Positions 53,000 through 63,542 of a stretch of 64,000 nt of DNA are shown piece by piece. Under the pieces are notes generated by a model. It ran no database searches, was not told where the DNA came from, and saw nothing but the letters and a program-made list of their open reading frames with translations. Every line of letters starts with the position of its first letter. Position 1 is the first letter of the stretch. This stretch comes from Bactericera cockerelli. Its lineage: Eukaryota; Arthropoda; Insecta; Hemiptera; Triozidae. The stretch is taken from positions 4,110,574 to 4,174,573 of the forward strand of contig CM044958.1 in assembly GCA_024516035.1 (NCBI GenBank), read 5' to 3'. A program made the translations under genes and the position numbers.

Positions 53000-54425
53000 A
53001 AAACACGATTTCTCAAATTCTTATTGGTGGTTTCTCTCCATTCTTTGGAGGGGGAACCTTGAAGATAGTTCTGTTCATGTGCTGCGCTCTATTGCAAGTC
53101 CGGTTAGCTGTCAATTTTTGAGAAACCCTGCTCTTTCTCTATAGCCGGATTTTAAAATACTGTTAACAACTTCTCGCTCTACTCTACAGTGTTGTCGGGC
53201 TGATAGTAGTACAAAGACGGCTTTACACGTTCATATTCATAACATATAATTATTATAATCTATAAATTTATGGCTATGATTAATAATAGGTATATTCTAT
53301 TCTTAGCCTTATGCAAGCACGTCTTTCATCTATCTCTTTCTCTAGTCTTATTTACCTAGAAGTTTCTGCATATTCATAAATATATCAGTTAAACAAATGG
53401 AGGGTTCGAGTCACCATTATGTTATGAATCTTTAAGCATAATTAATTTTTAACAGGAAATATTAATGTGACAAACTTTTTATTTCATCAAACAAGAACTA
53501 AATGGAGATTTACAATATAATTTTCTGTCCATCGCTCTGCGACTCGCAACTAAAGAAGAGATGTAAGGCAAAAAACGGAAGTAAAGAAACTCATCAAATA
53601 ATGTTTTATGTTTTCATAATAAGATCTATTTTATGTAACGAAAATTATATTATCTAATGAACAGAAAATATGGATGGAATGAGCATATATGAAACAAAAA
53701 AATCCACAAAACTATTAAATGTCTTAAAGATTTTCGATAGTGAACGGTTGATATTATGTCATATGTTAGCTGGGTTTCGAAGCAGATCTTTGGGTAAACC
53801 AACAAGAGTGGAAAGACAAAGACTTTTACATTTCCAAGAGTGAAAACATCACTTCAATTCATCTTGTGATTAAATGATTTCTTTTAACATCGAGGTGCAT
53901 TTTACTTTTTCATTTTCAACAATCCTATAATATCTGTGAGACACTGTTGAGTGAGGTTGTCAGTTGAGCAACTCTCTTTAAATATTGTAAATATTTATTG
54001 TAAATTCATAGTATTTTAATGTGTTTTTTATACCTACCTGTGCGTCAAATTAAATATAGTAAATCTGTCTTTACAATATATTTTTCTAAAAGTTCAAAAC
54101 CCAAAAAAGTGCTCTTTTTAAATATTTTTTAAAATGAGTAACACGTAAAATAGTGACAAAGATTGTTGAAAATATGCATTGTTTACAATTTCAAGTGAAC
54201 TTTGTATCTTCGCTATGATAAATCAACAAAAATATTTGAAGTGCAGTTGACAACCATATTTTATGTAACAGTTGAAACTTATAAACATTCAGTAATTAAC
54301 ACGAGCAATTTTATCAACACATACAAACAAACATATAATAATAATAATAAAACTAGTCAGCATACATATATCTATAACATACGTCACTTTAGACTCTATC
54401 TGATCCATCTGACCTTCATAACGAA
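53000..54425 (+). other. Probable 5' UTR of the LINE
   Basis: No reading frame of note. The 5' boundary could not be fixed, because no target duplication matching the sequence after the poly-A (59795 on) was found. Confidence 0.45.
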
Positions 54426-56408
54426 ATGCATAAAACAGTAACTAGCACTCCTATAAAGAACAAAGGAGATCATGACGAAATAAATTTGAAACATAATAAC
54501 TACACATATGTTTTCTCAAATGAAATAGGAAATGGCAATCTTAACTTTAAATGTATACTTGAGCCATGTGCGGGTACTATCATAGTAAAAAAAGGTAGAC
54601 TAAAAAACTACAAAGTTCTTGCCCACGGAGAAGACCACACAGACAGCAGGTGTCTCAACACAGAAAAAGACAATGACCTGCTTTATAAAACAGCCTTTGA
54701 AAATAAGGACACCACTGATAACAATATTGAGTTAACAGCCTTAAAACATCATAGAAATCTTTTGAATGATAATATTATAAAACAAAAACAGGAAATTGAA
54801 CTTTTACAACAAATCATCAAAGAAAAAGATACACTAATTATACACCTTAAAACTTCCCTTGAATGTGTAGAAGCCGGTTGGAATTCAGATAAACTTGAAC
54901 TAGAAAAAATAAGAACAAAACAACATGTCCCTGAAAACAGCCGAGACGAAACAAATGAAGACAACTCAAATACCACACACACTCCAATATCTCAAAATGA
55001 AACTCCAATATCTCAAAATGAAACACGAGAAAAAATCCCCCAAACAATTCAAGAGATCGGTTCACAAACTGAAAAAAATCAAATAACGACCAGTTCATTC
55101 ATTATAATTGGAGACGAACATGTACGAGATTTCAACAAAATTATGAAAGACCTTGATCCTGAACGCAAATACAATGTCCAATGTAATCCTGGAAAGTGCA
55201 TTACAGACCTGAATTTAGACCCAAACAATATATACGATCAAAATGGGTGCATTACAATTATGGGTGGATCAAACGATCTTTTTCGAAATGATTTCTCGAA
55301 AATACAGAAACACATCGTACAACTAATTCGATATTTATGCACCAAAACCAGAATAATTGTCATATCCATACCATACAGATATGATAAACCTTCTGCCAAC
55401 ATTCATATTCAACGGCTAAACAAGAAAATACGAAGCCTCGTTAACATCTTCAAAAATGCTGTGTTTTTAGATATTAACAAAAGACTCAAACGTTCAAATT
55501 ATGAATACAATAAAAGAAACCTTAATCCTGATGGTAAACATAAAATTTGTCAAGCTACAATAAAAATAATTAATAATTCTTCTATTTTTGAAACAAAAAA
55601 TGAAAAAGGTGTAAGCAAAACAATATCAAAATCCAAACCTCAAGAAGAAAAAAAGAGGATAACATTTAATATGAATCATCATTTTACTGACAAGATATCA
55701 CACCGGAAAACACAATACCACTATCAGCGGGAACAACAGCAAACACAACAGCAGCAATACCAAAATCTACAAAAACCAGGAAGAAATCAACAGCCGCTAC
55801 CACATAAACAAAATAATAATACTCAAAAAATTAACAAAGCCCCACAGCCATCATTGCAGCAACAAGCATTGCCTAGATCATCAAAATCTGAACAGAAAAT
55901 GCCGTTACAAAAACCAGCTTCACAACAAACACAAGCACAACAAGAAGTATTGCCACAACAACCAGTTGATCATCATCTTATGTCGCTTAAACAATTTATG
56001 CAGCCATCAATTCAACAAATACAGATCATGGGCCAACACCAACAACAACAACAGCACCTGATACAACAGCTCATGATTCAGCAACAACAAGTATTAAGTC
56101 AGCTGTATAGCTTGCATCAATATCAACCTCAAAAGCAAAACCACCAGTCAGCAACAAGTTCTAATCATCATCATCTTCACCACAACTCCACCTCAAATGC
56201 AATTCATCTCAACAACCCGCCAGCGGCATCACTACATCCAGTAGCACACTACACTTATAATCAGCCGCTGCATCATTCGAATCACCCAACCTCACCGACT
56301 CAACTAGAGCGTAATAATTATAATAATAATTACTATACGCAACCCTCAGGTATTCAACCCAACAATGAAGTAAGTCATATTTTTGGCTTCCCCAGACAAA
56401 GTTATTAA
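54426..56408 (+). CDS. Non-LTR retrotransposon ORF1 (FLYWCH-like finger, coiled coil, SGNH-like domain)
   Basis: ORF1 proteins bind element RNA. This one is 660 aa and uninterrupted. Residues ~26-76 form a FLYWCH-like zinc finger (C...PC...AHGEDH). A coiled coil spans ~100-160 (KQKQEIELLQQIIKEKDTLI). An SGNH-hydrolase-like domain covers ~225-385, with blocks IIIGDEHVRDF (229-232), GGSNDLFR (280-284) and DGKH (369-372). In block I the usual catalytic Ser (GDS) is Glu, so hydrolase activity is doubtful. The tail (~435-610) is very rich in Gln and His. Esterase-like ORF1 domains are known in CR1-type elements. It overlaps ORF2 by about 35 nt in another frame. Codon use is A-rich, typical of a LINE. 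Confidence 0.9.
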   Translation: MHKTVTSTPIKNKGDHDEINLKHNNYTYVFSNEIGNGNLNFKCILEPCAGTIIVKKGRLKNYKVLAHGEDHTDSRCLNTEKDNDLLYKTAFENKDTTDNNIELTALKHHRNLLNDNIIKQKQEIELLQQIIKEKDTLIIHLKTSLECVEAGWNSDKLELEKIRTKQHVPENSRDETNEDNSNTTHTPISQNETPISQNETREKIPQTIQEIGSQTEKNQITTSSFIIIGDEHVRDFNKIMKDLDPERKYNVQCNPGKCITDLNLDPNNIYDQNGCITIMGGSNDLFRNDFSKIQKHIVQLIRYLCTKTRIIVISIPYRYDKPSANIHIQRLNKKIRSLVNIFKNAVFLDINKRLKRSNYEYNKRNLNPDGKHKICQATIKIINNSSIFETKNEKGVSKTISKSKPQEEKKRITFNMNHHFTDKISHRKTQYHYQREQQQTQQQQYQNLQKPGRNQQPLPHKQNNNTQKINKAPQPSLQQQALPRSSKSEQKMPLQKPASQQTQAQQEVLPQQPVDHHLMSLKQFMQPSIQQIQIMGQHQQQQQHLIQQLMIQQQQVLSQLYSLHQYQPQKQNHQSATSSNHHHLHHNSTSNAIHLNNPPAASLHPVAHYTYNQPLHHSNHPTSPTQLERNNYNNNYYTQPSGIQPNNEVSHIFGFPRQSY

Positions 56409-59379
56409 TGAAACGGCTCTAGAACCCCAGAATGACTTTGAGAACCACTTCTCAGAAAATTTAGATTTAAGTTTAGACATAAGTTTAGACTCTAGACAAC
56501 ATGACACTCCCATGATCTCAACAACAAAAGCAATTCGTATATTTTATCAAAATGCCAATAGCATAAAGCGAAAACACGCCAACTTCTTTTACAACACTTA
56601 CAGTGAGGATTATGACATTATTATAATAACAGAAACTTGGTTATCTGAAGACATAGGGAATAATGAACTCTTTGACAATAAGCGATATGATATCTATCGT
56701 CAAGACAGAGATCCTTCAACCTGTAAAAAACGAGGTGGGGGTTTATTATTCAGCTGTAAACGAGATTATAAAGCAACTCCCCTGAGAAATCTTAATATTT
56801 GCACACGCGAAAATGAGATCATGTGGATCAAATGTCAAATATATGGTCAGGAACTACTTTTTTGCATTTGTTATTTTCCACCTCCTGTTAGTAATGAAAC
56901 AGTTAAATCTTTTGTCAGCAATATTTGTTCCGACACCAATCTTTTGGGAAAAAACATAATGATAATAGGAGACTTCAATATACCAGAATTTGATGATAAC
57001 ACCAATATTAATGGTAACACGCAAGTTTATGAAATTCACAAACTCATGAACACACTAAATTTAGAGTCATTCAATAAAATAAAGAACAGCAACTCACGTA
57101 CCCTTGACCTATGTCTAACCAATATATCCAAACAGTTTTCAATTAGGAGGAAAAAAACAAATGTAAATATAGAAAAAGCTGATGAAGGCCTTGTAAAAGC
57201 CGATAGACACCATCCACCTTTAGTAATTAATGTAGAATTACAAAATGCTAGAAATAATACATCAAATTCAAAAAATATAAATATAGGAGAAAACAATAAA
57301 TTTAATTTTACGAACGCTAATTTTACCCTGATCAATACCATGTTAGCTAAAATACAATGGTCTGATGTAATAAATCTGGATTCAAAAGATTGCAACCAAA
57401 ATCTGGACCAATTTTATCAGAAAATATTCGAAATTTTAGAACAACACGTTCCAAAGTACAAAAACACGCACACCAAATATAAATATCCTATATGGTGGAC
57501 GCATGACACAAAAATGAAATTTAAAAGTAAAGAGAGACTAAGAAAACAAAAAAATAAATCCACAAATCAACAGAACAAATATAAGCAACTGCGTAAGTTA
57601 TGTAAATCTCAAATTAAAATAAATTACCAAAACTATGTACAAAAAATGTCCCAAAACATAAAAAAAGATAGTTCCCAATTTTGGAAATTCTACAAAAACA
57701 GGAAAGCTCTCTCTAACAAGAAATCAGTACAACATGAAGGTAAAGACTTAGTCGATCCTAAAATAATAGCCAACACCTTTGCACAACATTTTCTTAAATC
57801 ACACAACAATAACACAAGAGTCCCAGAGTCTACAGCATCACTCTCACCGGAACAAATATATTCAAACACACACCTTCATATTGAATACTTCACAAAAGAC
57901 GACATTAAAAAAGCTGTTCAAGAAATACCGGTAAAAAAATCACCTGGTACCGATGGATTACCACCAATTCTGTTCAAAAAATGCTTAGATACCCTTTTAA
58001 ACCCCCTAACTAACTTAATTAATCAATCATTACGAGAAGCAGTATATCCAGACAAATTAAAAGAATCTATTATAAAACCGATCCCCAAAAAAGGTAATAA
58101 TGTGGAAATTAACAACCACCGACCCATTTCAACCCTTAATACACTGGCAAAAATCTATGAATGTGCTCTGTACAATAAAATCTCAAATTTCATCTTCAGT
58201 AACGTATCTCCTAATCAACACGGCTTCGTAAAACAAAAATCCACACTCAGTAACCTTACTGAATTCTGCGACTACGTCGCTCGTGTCATATCTGAAAAAG
58301 CTCAAATTGATGTAATTTACAGCGATATATCTAAATGTTTCGACTCTATTTCACACGCAGCCATAATACACAAACTACAATCAATAGGGTTCTCTACCCC
58401 TCTTGTCCAACTAATGAAGAGCTATCTATGTCAGAGAAAAAATCAAGTTTTGTTCGAAAACCACCTTTCTAAACCCTTCTATCCACCATCAGGAGTAGGG
58501 CAAGGTTCAAAACTTAGTAGCCTTTTATTTATTCTAACATTTGATGACATCAGAAAGCACATAAAAAACTCTCAGTTTCAATTATACGCAGACGACTTAA
58601 AAATATACAAGAAAATAACATCTTATAACGACTGTATTTTATTGCAGGAAGATTTAAACTCCTCCCAAAAGTGGCTTGCATCGGTTGGTCTACACTTTCA
58701 CCCCAACAAATGCTTCAAAATGACATTAACCACTAAAAAAAACACCATACAAAATCCATATGAAGTCAATAAAACTCCCCTACAAAACGTAGAAACATTT
58801 ACAGATCTTGGTGTCACATTTAGCTCAAATTTGAACTGGGATGCACACATAGATAAAACAATAGGTGCGGCCAACCGGAGACTAGGGATGGTCATAAGAT
58901 GCTGCACCCCCATTAGTGATATAGACACTATTACACTCTTATACAAAAGTATAGTGCGTTCGAAATTAGAATATTGTTCTGCTCTATGGACTCCACAAAC
59001 AAAAACCCAAATTATGAAACTTGAAAAAGTACAAGCTAATTTCGTACGATACCTTTTTCAAAAAATCAATGGTTTTTACCCTAAATACCCCTCCAACATA
59101 AGCTACAAATTACTGATTGAACATCTAGTCATTGACTCTATTGAATCCAGATTTAGGGACAATCAAATTAAATTTCTCAAAAATTTACTAACAAACAAAA
59201 TTAATAGCATATATCTCACATCCAAAATTGATATTAAGGTCCCTAATCCAAGACTCCGTACTGACCCAACCACACTATTCGCTGTTCATCCAAATTTATT
59301 TAAATCTCCAATAATAGCTGCAATGAATGTCTATAATAACATCGAAAACAAACCAGACCTGTTTTATCCATACGAGTAG
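56374..59379 (+). CDS. Non-LTR retrotransposon ORF2 (endonuclease and reverse transcriptase)
   Basis: This is the replication protein of a jockey/CR1-superfamily LINE. The frame is open from 56374; the first ATG is at 56512. An apurinic-type endonuclease is N-terminal: IRIFYQNANSIKRK, ITETWLSEDI, RGGGLLFS, IMIIGDFNIPEFDD, SRTLDLCLTN and DRHHPPLVI. The polymerase has KKSPGTDGLPPILFKK, HRPISTLNTLAKIYE, QHGFVKQKSTLSN, GVGQGSKLSSLLFILTFDDI and the active site LYADD (58582-58596). The C-terminus has the thumb region ETFTDLGVTFSSNLNWDAHI and RSKLEYCSALW. No stop or frameshift is seen. All expected motifs are present, so it could be active or very recently active. Start or translation coupling to ORF1 is unresolved. 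Confidence 0.93.
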   Translation, partial: VIFLASPDKVINETALEPQNDFENHFSENLDLSLDISLDSRQHDTPMISTTKAIRIFYQNANSIKRKHANFFYNTYSEDYDIIIITETWLSEDIGNNELFDNKRYDIYRQDRDPSTCKKRGGGLLFSCKRDYKATPLRNLNICTRENEIMWIKCQIYGQELLFCICYFPPPVSNETVKSFVSNICSDTNLLGKNIMIIGDFNIPEFDDNTNINGNTQVYEIHKLMNTLNLESFNKIKNSNSRTLDLCLTNISKQFSIRRKKTNVNIEKADEGLVKADRHHPPLVINVELQNARNNTSNSKNINIGENNKFNFTNANFTLINTMLAKIQWSDVINLDSKDCNQNLDQFYQKIFEILEQHVPKYKNTHTKYKYPIWWTHDTKMKFKSKERLRKQKNKSTNQQNKYKQLRKLCKSQIKINYQNYVQKMSQNIKKDSSQFWKFYKNRKALSNKKSVQHEGKDLVDPKIIANTFAQHFLKSHNNNTRVPESTASLSPEQIYSNTHLHIEYFTKDDIKKAVQEIPVKKSPGTDGLPPILFKKCLDTLLNPLTNLINQSLREAVYPDKLKESIIKPIPKKGNNVEINNHRPISTLNTLAKIYECALYNKISNFIFSNVSPNQHGFVKQKSTLSNLTEFCDYVARVISEKAQIDVIYSDISKCFDSISHAAIIHKLQSIGFSTPLVQLMKSYLCQRKNQVLFENHLSKPFYPPSGVGQGSKLSSLLFILTFDDIRKHIKNSQFQLYADDLKIYKKITSYNDCILLQEDLNSSQKWLASVGLHFHPNKCFKMTLTTKKNTIQNPYEVNKTPLQNVETFTDLGVTFSSNLNWDAHIDKTIGAANRRLGMVIRCCTPISDIDTITLLYKSIVRSKLEYCSALWTPQTKTQIMKLEKVQANFVRYLFQKINGFYPKYPSNISYKLLIEHLVIDSIESRFRDNQIKFLKNLLTNKINSIYLTSKIDIKVPNPRLRTDPTTLFAVHPNLFKSPIIAAMNVYNNIENKPDLFYPYE

Positions 59380-59762
59380 TAATCAACACAAAAATAAACA
59401 ACACTTGAACATCAAACATAAGTAACTCTATATCTCTGTAATCTGACTCATCAGATTAAGACATTGACAGCATGATAATATTGTTTACTATATGTAGATT
59501 GTTTACTATAGATATGCACATTCCACTCGTACAATTCATTATCATTCAGCAATCATAATAGAATCAACCAGATAGTGCCCAGATTAATATTAGACCTTGT
59601 TTATTTCTTCTATGTTATGTTTTATTATATTCACCTTAATTTTAAGCTATCAGTATGTATTGTATACCTATATATTATATGATTGTACATAAACACACAA
59701 TAAATATATTCGCATCTGTAATTGCTTGTCTAGCCCTAAAAAGCTGGCAAGTGTTGATGTTG

Positions 59763-59793
<31 letters not shown>
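59380..59793 (+). mobile_element. LINE 3' UTR and poly-A tail
   Basis: The 3' UTR ends with AATAAATATA (59699) and CTGGCAAGTGTTGATGTTG before a tail of about 28 A (59766-59793). Insertion is about 230 bp downstream of the NEMF stop codon. Confidence 0.8.
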
Positions 59794-59796
<3 letters not shown>

Positions 59797-60021
59797 TCAA
59801 CTGCAGAACAACCAAGTTTCTCTCGCACGTTAGACATGCCAGTAGAAGGGACATCACGTTTTCAAAGTTTCCTTTTTCTACAGAGCACTTGGATTTTTTC
59901 AGGAAACATTAACCTTCCTATGGCCCATATTTGTTGTAGCGCATCTGTTGTCCAAACTTATATTTTACAGTAAATTTCAGCAGAGTCATTGTGTTACGTA
60001 GAGTTCGGTCCTATTCAGTGC

Positions 60022-60229
60022 TCAATGTTTTCTGGCTTTGAGCAGTTGAGTCTGGGCAGCAGACAGCTTCACCTTGCCAGGGATGTTCCTGGCCAGAACT
60101 TCGTCCTTGACACTCTTGATCAGGTCCTTCTCCCTGGCCGAAGCTGTTTTGTCCTTGAGGAAGATATTCTGAGCCGTCTTGGAGGCTTTGCCCCGCTTCC
60201 CTGTGCCCGGCATCAGCTTCACTTTATAC
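60022..60229 (-). CDS. NEMF: NEMF/Caliban, last coding exon only
   Basis: NEMF (Caliban in flies, Rqc2 in yeast) is the ribosome-quality-control factor that binds stalled 60S subunits with Listerin and adds C-terminal tails. This exon encodes the C-terminal domain (DUF3441 region): [59 protein letters not shown] then a basic end and stop at 60022. The acceptor CAG is at 60230-60232 (minus). The residues match the family's ARE-KDL..SVKD...RNIPGKVK signature. Upstream exons are not found up to 64000, so they must be beyond the window, or this exon is an orphan. Confidence 0.85.
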
Positions 60230-61227
60230 CTGAAATAAGAATAACCAAAAGAAAAAGAAAACATTGATGAGCTAAAAAAAAACAACGAACATAGTTTTTT
60301 ATGTAGGTATATATCTGTAGATTGTAGCCTTTGTACGAGAATATGATAAGTAATACAAAAAAAAAACAAGTGGTATAAGACGCTCACTTGAATATAAACG
60401 TGCTACATCAGAGATTCCTAAGGCCAGGATCCCATTGAATACAACAATTTGACTCGCAACGTTGTGAAGCGTTTCGCAAAGTTTCATTTTCTCCTTTCCC
60501 TTTAAATTCAAATGAGATCAAATCCCACTGACTGAAACATTACTTTGCAACCTTTTGCAACACTTCTCATCAAAAATTCGAAAGGTTCTAAACGTTTCGA
60601 GTTCGACTAACCCATTAAACCACTTCTCATTAAGTTTGTATCCCTTAGCCCTTAGAATGCAGTTTTTCTTAACTTAAATTATTTGAAATATGACCAACTA
60701 ATCACACAATAATGGATCAACCACATTTCGGCAGTATTAAGGTGATTCTTTTACAATTGAGTCAAAATGACAAGTTCAAATCAAAATGGCACTTCCGCAT
60801 ATATTTGAAGGGAAAACCCTAAAAAAAATTATGGATATTAATCTGAATAGAATTAAACCCTAAATTTGACACCTAACTTGTGGCGGGTACAGCGAGCGCG
60901 AATTTTCAAAATAACGAATAACGGTTGACCAACAATTTTTTAAAAACGATTATAAATTACAATTACCTAGGATGGAAAATTAATTTTTTTAAGATTAAGG
61001 TGAAGTAAAACAGTAGTGTAAAGTAAAGTAGTGAAGAAATAATTGTCCATATAACGAACGTACTGAGAAAAGTAAAGAAAAAAAGAAGTGTTATTGTGTA
61101 TTTTCTGGAGTTGAGTTTTTTTTCTTCATGAGTTTGTACCTATTGAGTGCATGAAATTTTCATCACACAAGCTAAGTACAAATAGAGACAAATTCTTTCT
61201 GAACTGAAAGATATTTTTCCCATCATC
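60230..61227. other. NEMF intron / survivin upstream region
   Basis: No coding exon was recognised on either strand. It should contain the survivin promoter. Confidence 0.5.
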
Positions 61228-61734
61228 ATGGTTAAATTAAACACATCTGAGGTAATTTTCAGTGATTACATCAAAGAAGAAAAGGCTCTAATTAAGGCAC
61301 TTAGCTCATACAACATAGAAATATCAGACCCCATGATTTTCTTCATCAACCGTCTGGCTACCTTCAAAGAATGGCCATTCAAAAAGGGTTCTTGCACACC
61401 AGAGCACATGGCGTACGCAGGTTACTTTGTAGTCCAGGATGACTGTGCCAAGTGCATATTCTGCTTGAAAGAACTAGATGGTTGGGAAGTGACCGATGAC
61501 CCATGGAAAGAGCACCAATCTCACAAGCCTGACTGTCCTTTGGTCAAGTTGAACAAGAGAGATGTGACAACTTTGCATTTTGATGAATTCATAATGCTCA
61601 ACAATGTGGTTGTCAAAAACAAAGTCATGGAGCTCCTGCGAGCAGGCAGAGAAAAACTTGTGCAAGAAATTGATGAGCGCCGAGCAGATGCCATGGAGAA
61701 GATTAAAAAAGCGTATAAACTACCTGAACCTTAG
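61228..61734 (+). CDS. BIRC5: Survivin/deterin (single BIR-domain protein), intronless
   Basis: Survivin is the chromosomal-passenger subunit that docks Aurora B to phosphorylated histone H3 at centromeres. It is 168 aa in one exon. The BIR domain begins near residue 41: NRLATFKEWPF, CTPEHMAYAGYF, then zinc ligands C76, C79, H96 and C103 with the exact survivin spacing (CIFCLKELDGWEVTDDPWKE-H ... C). Residues equivalent to human K62, D71 and H80, which contact phospho-H3, are conserved (K81, D90, H99), and E65 is replaced by Asp. The C-terminal helix (KNKVMELLRAGREKLVQEID, ERRADAMEKIKKAY) fits INCENP/borealin binding. The 30-residue N-terminal extension is longer than in human survivin. Absence of introns may mean a retrocopy, but no poly-A tract or duplication was found. 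AATAAA signals lie near 61907-61916. Confidence 0.93.
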   Translation: MVKLNTSEVIFSDYIKEEKALIKALSSYNIEISDPMIFFINRLATFKEWPFKKGSCTPEHMAYAGYFVVQDDCAKCIFCLKELDGWEVTDDPWKEHQSHKPDCPLVKLNKRDVTTLHFDEFIMLNNVVVKNKVMELLRAGREKLVQEIDERRADAMEKIKKAYKLPEP

Positions 61735-61821
61735 TGCCCTTGTTATTTTGTTCTTCTAATTTGTATCCGTTTTATTTTTAGGAATTTGTTTGAATTGTAA
61801 CTTTTATGACTTTCCCTTGTA

Positions 61822-62040
61822 CTGAGATGTTGAACTGTCTGTCTAGGATTTATGAATCTAAAATATACAACATACAAACTAATAAGGGATATTATGTTAT
61901 TGTTTAAATAAATAAACAATAATACAATCATATTCTGAGATGTTGAACTGTCTGTCTAAAATTTATAAATCTAAAAAATACAACATACAAACTAATAAGG
62001 GATATTATATTACTGTTTAAATAAATTAAATAATAATACA
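61822..62040 (+). repeat. 113-bp tandem duplication after survivin
   Basis: CTGAGATGTTGAACTGTCTG starts at 61822 and 61935; each unit includes ACAACATACAAACTAATAAG and an AAATAAA-type end, so the polyadenylation region of the survivin gene is duplicated. Confidence 0.85.
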
Positions 62041-62219
62041 TATTCCAGCAGAAGTAGCCAGTCCATTGCAATTAGTCTTAAGTTCTTAGAAAAACCAGGT
62101 CTCAGGAGGATAAAGTACATTTTTAACATAAAAAAAACAAACATCAAAAGTAAAATAGTATTTAAGTTCAGTATACAATATTCCAGCATTGAAAATACAA
62201 CATTAAACATGGCTCTCAG

Positions 62220-62705
62220 CAGGGCTGCGGAGTCGGAGCCGGAGCTAAGGAGCCGGAGCTTAACATTTTTTGGTCTGAAGGAGCCGGAGCTGGAGCCGGA
62301 GCCAATTATTTTAGTAAAGAGGAGCTGGAGCCGGAGTCGGAGCCAAATTTTCAAAAACTTGGCTCCGCATCCAGCTCTGACTTAAAAATGAATTACTAGT
62401 ATTTCCTCTCTGAAAAAAGTTCCATGAGATTTTTTTTTTTTTTTTTTTTTTTCCCCCCTTTGTAAGCGCTTTAAGATGAAGTGTTTAAACACATTTTTCG
62501 ATACAACCAATGATAGGTATTCAGTTTATACTAATATATACATTTTGTATTCAAATAAGATGCACATTACTGGAGCCGGAGCCGGAGCCAGTTTTTTTTC
62601 TCTTAGCTCCAGGAGCCGGAGCTGGAGCCGGAGCTAGAAAATAATACAAAGAGGAGCTGGAGCCGGAGCCGGAGCTCAAATTTTTTCCGCAGCTCCGCAG
62701 CCCTG
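62220..62705. mobile_element. hAT-type MITE rich in GGAGCC repeats
   Basis: TIR CAGGGCTGCGGAG at both ends, flanked by a perfect 8-bp duplication GCTCTCAG (62212-62219, 62706-62713). The interior near both ends is GGAGCCGGAGC-type short repeats, with an AT-rich centre and a poly-T run. Diverged relatives, in which GGAGTTGGAGTT replaces GGAGCC, lie at 62812-62940 and 63660-63710. Confidence 0.85.
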
Positions 62706-62799
62706 GCTCTCAGTACATAATACAGAAATAGAAGGCATTTTAACTCAATGATCAGTTTATATGTATTGAAGTTTTAGACCAGACCTACAAAATAAAAGC

Positions 62800-62945
62800 G
62801 TTACTTCCAAGCAGGGCTGCCCAGTTGGAGTCATTGTTTAGCTTTTTTTTCATTGAAAAGAGTTGGAGTTGTATAATTTTAGAACCAGGAGTTGGAGTTG
62901 GAATGCTACAAACCCTGACTCCAAGGGTTTGTAATCATAAATTGA
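62800..62945. repeat. Diverged relative of the GGAGCC element
   Basis: GCAGGGCTGCCCAGTTGGAG at the left, then AGGAGTTGGAGTTGGAATGC. A type B SINE (63248) separates this from another fragment at 63660-63710 (GAGTTGGAGTTGGGA). Confidence 0.5.
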
Positions 62946-63247
62946 ATTGTGAACTAGAACTGCAAGATACCTTTTGAAAAATATTTCCCCCTATTTTGGG
63001 AATTTCAGTTATTACATTTACTAATATAGTAATAATATCTTTTTAATTATAACTATAAGGAGACCACAAAACCATAATTATATCCTAGATTTAAATTTTC
63101 ATCTTTGATGATATTTATGTTCTTTTAATGCATTGTAAATATTATGAAAACCAGAAAAGAAAAATAATAATATAGAATTTTAAATAAATAAAAGTTATTT
63201 GTTGAAGGAAAAACATTAAAATCAAAGTTTTGTTTAAACTTCAAAGG

Positions 63248-63542
63248 AGCGCGCGATTAGCTCAGTGGTTAAGCACTCGCTTGCCATGCGGAAGGTCCCG
63301 GGTTCGAACCCCCGCGCCGACAAAAATTTGTATTCTTAATTTGGTTACAATTGTTTGTAAGGGATACCTTCCGGTGCGCTCGTGTTGACCCAGCACCTAA
63401 ATGGGAAGTATTGTGTCACTTCTCGCCCATCAGAGGGGAGGCATACTACGGGATGGGCAGGCTACAACACAGACCACAAGCGTCTACAGTAGCTCCTGTT
63501 TCATGGCTACGAAATAAAAAAGGCTGTGAAACACTCATCTTT

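Noticed and set aside
60299..60511. Candidate second NEMF exon ending at a GTGAGC donor near 60390 (minus)
   Set aside because: In the phase required by the last exon, the frame meets a stop within about ten codons.
63248..63320. Apparent tRNA-Gly gene
   Set aside because: The acceptor ends do not pair, it continues into a conserved SINE body with poly-A, and at least three similar copies exist in the window.
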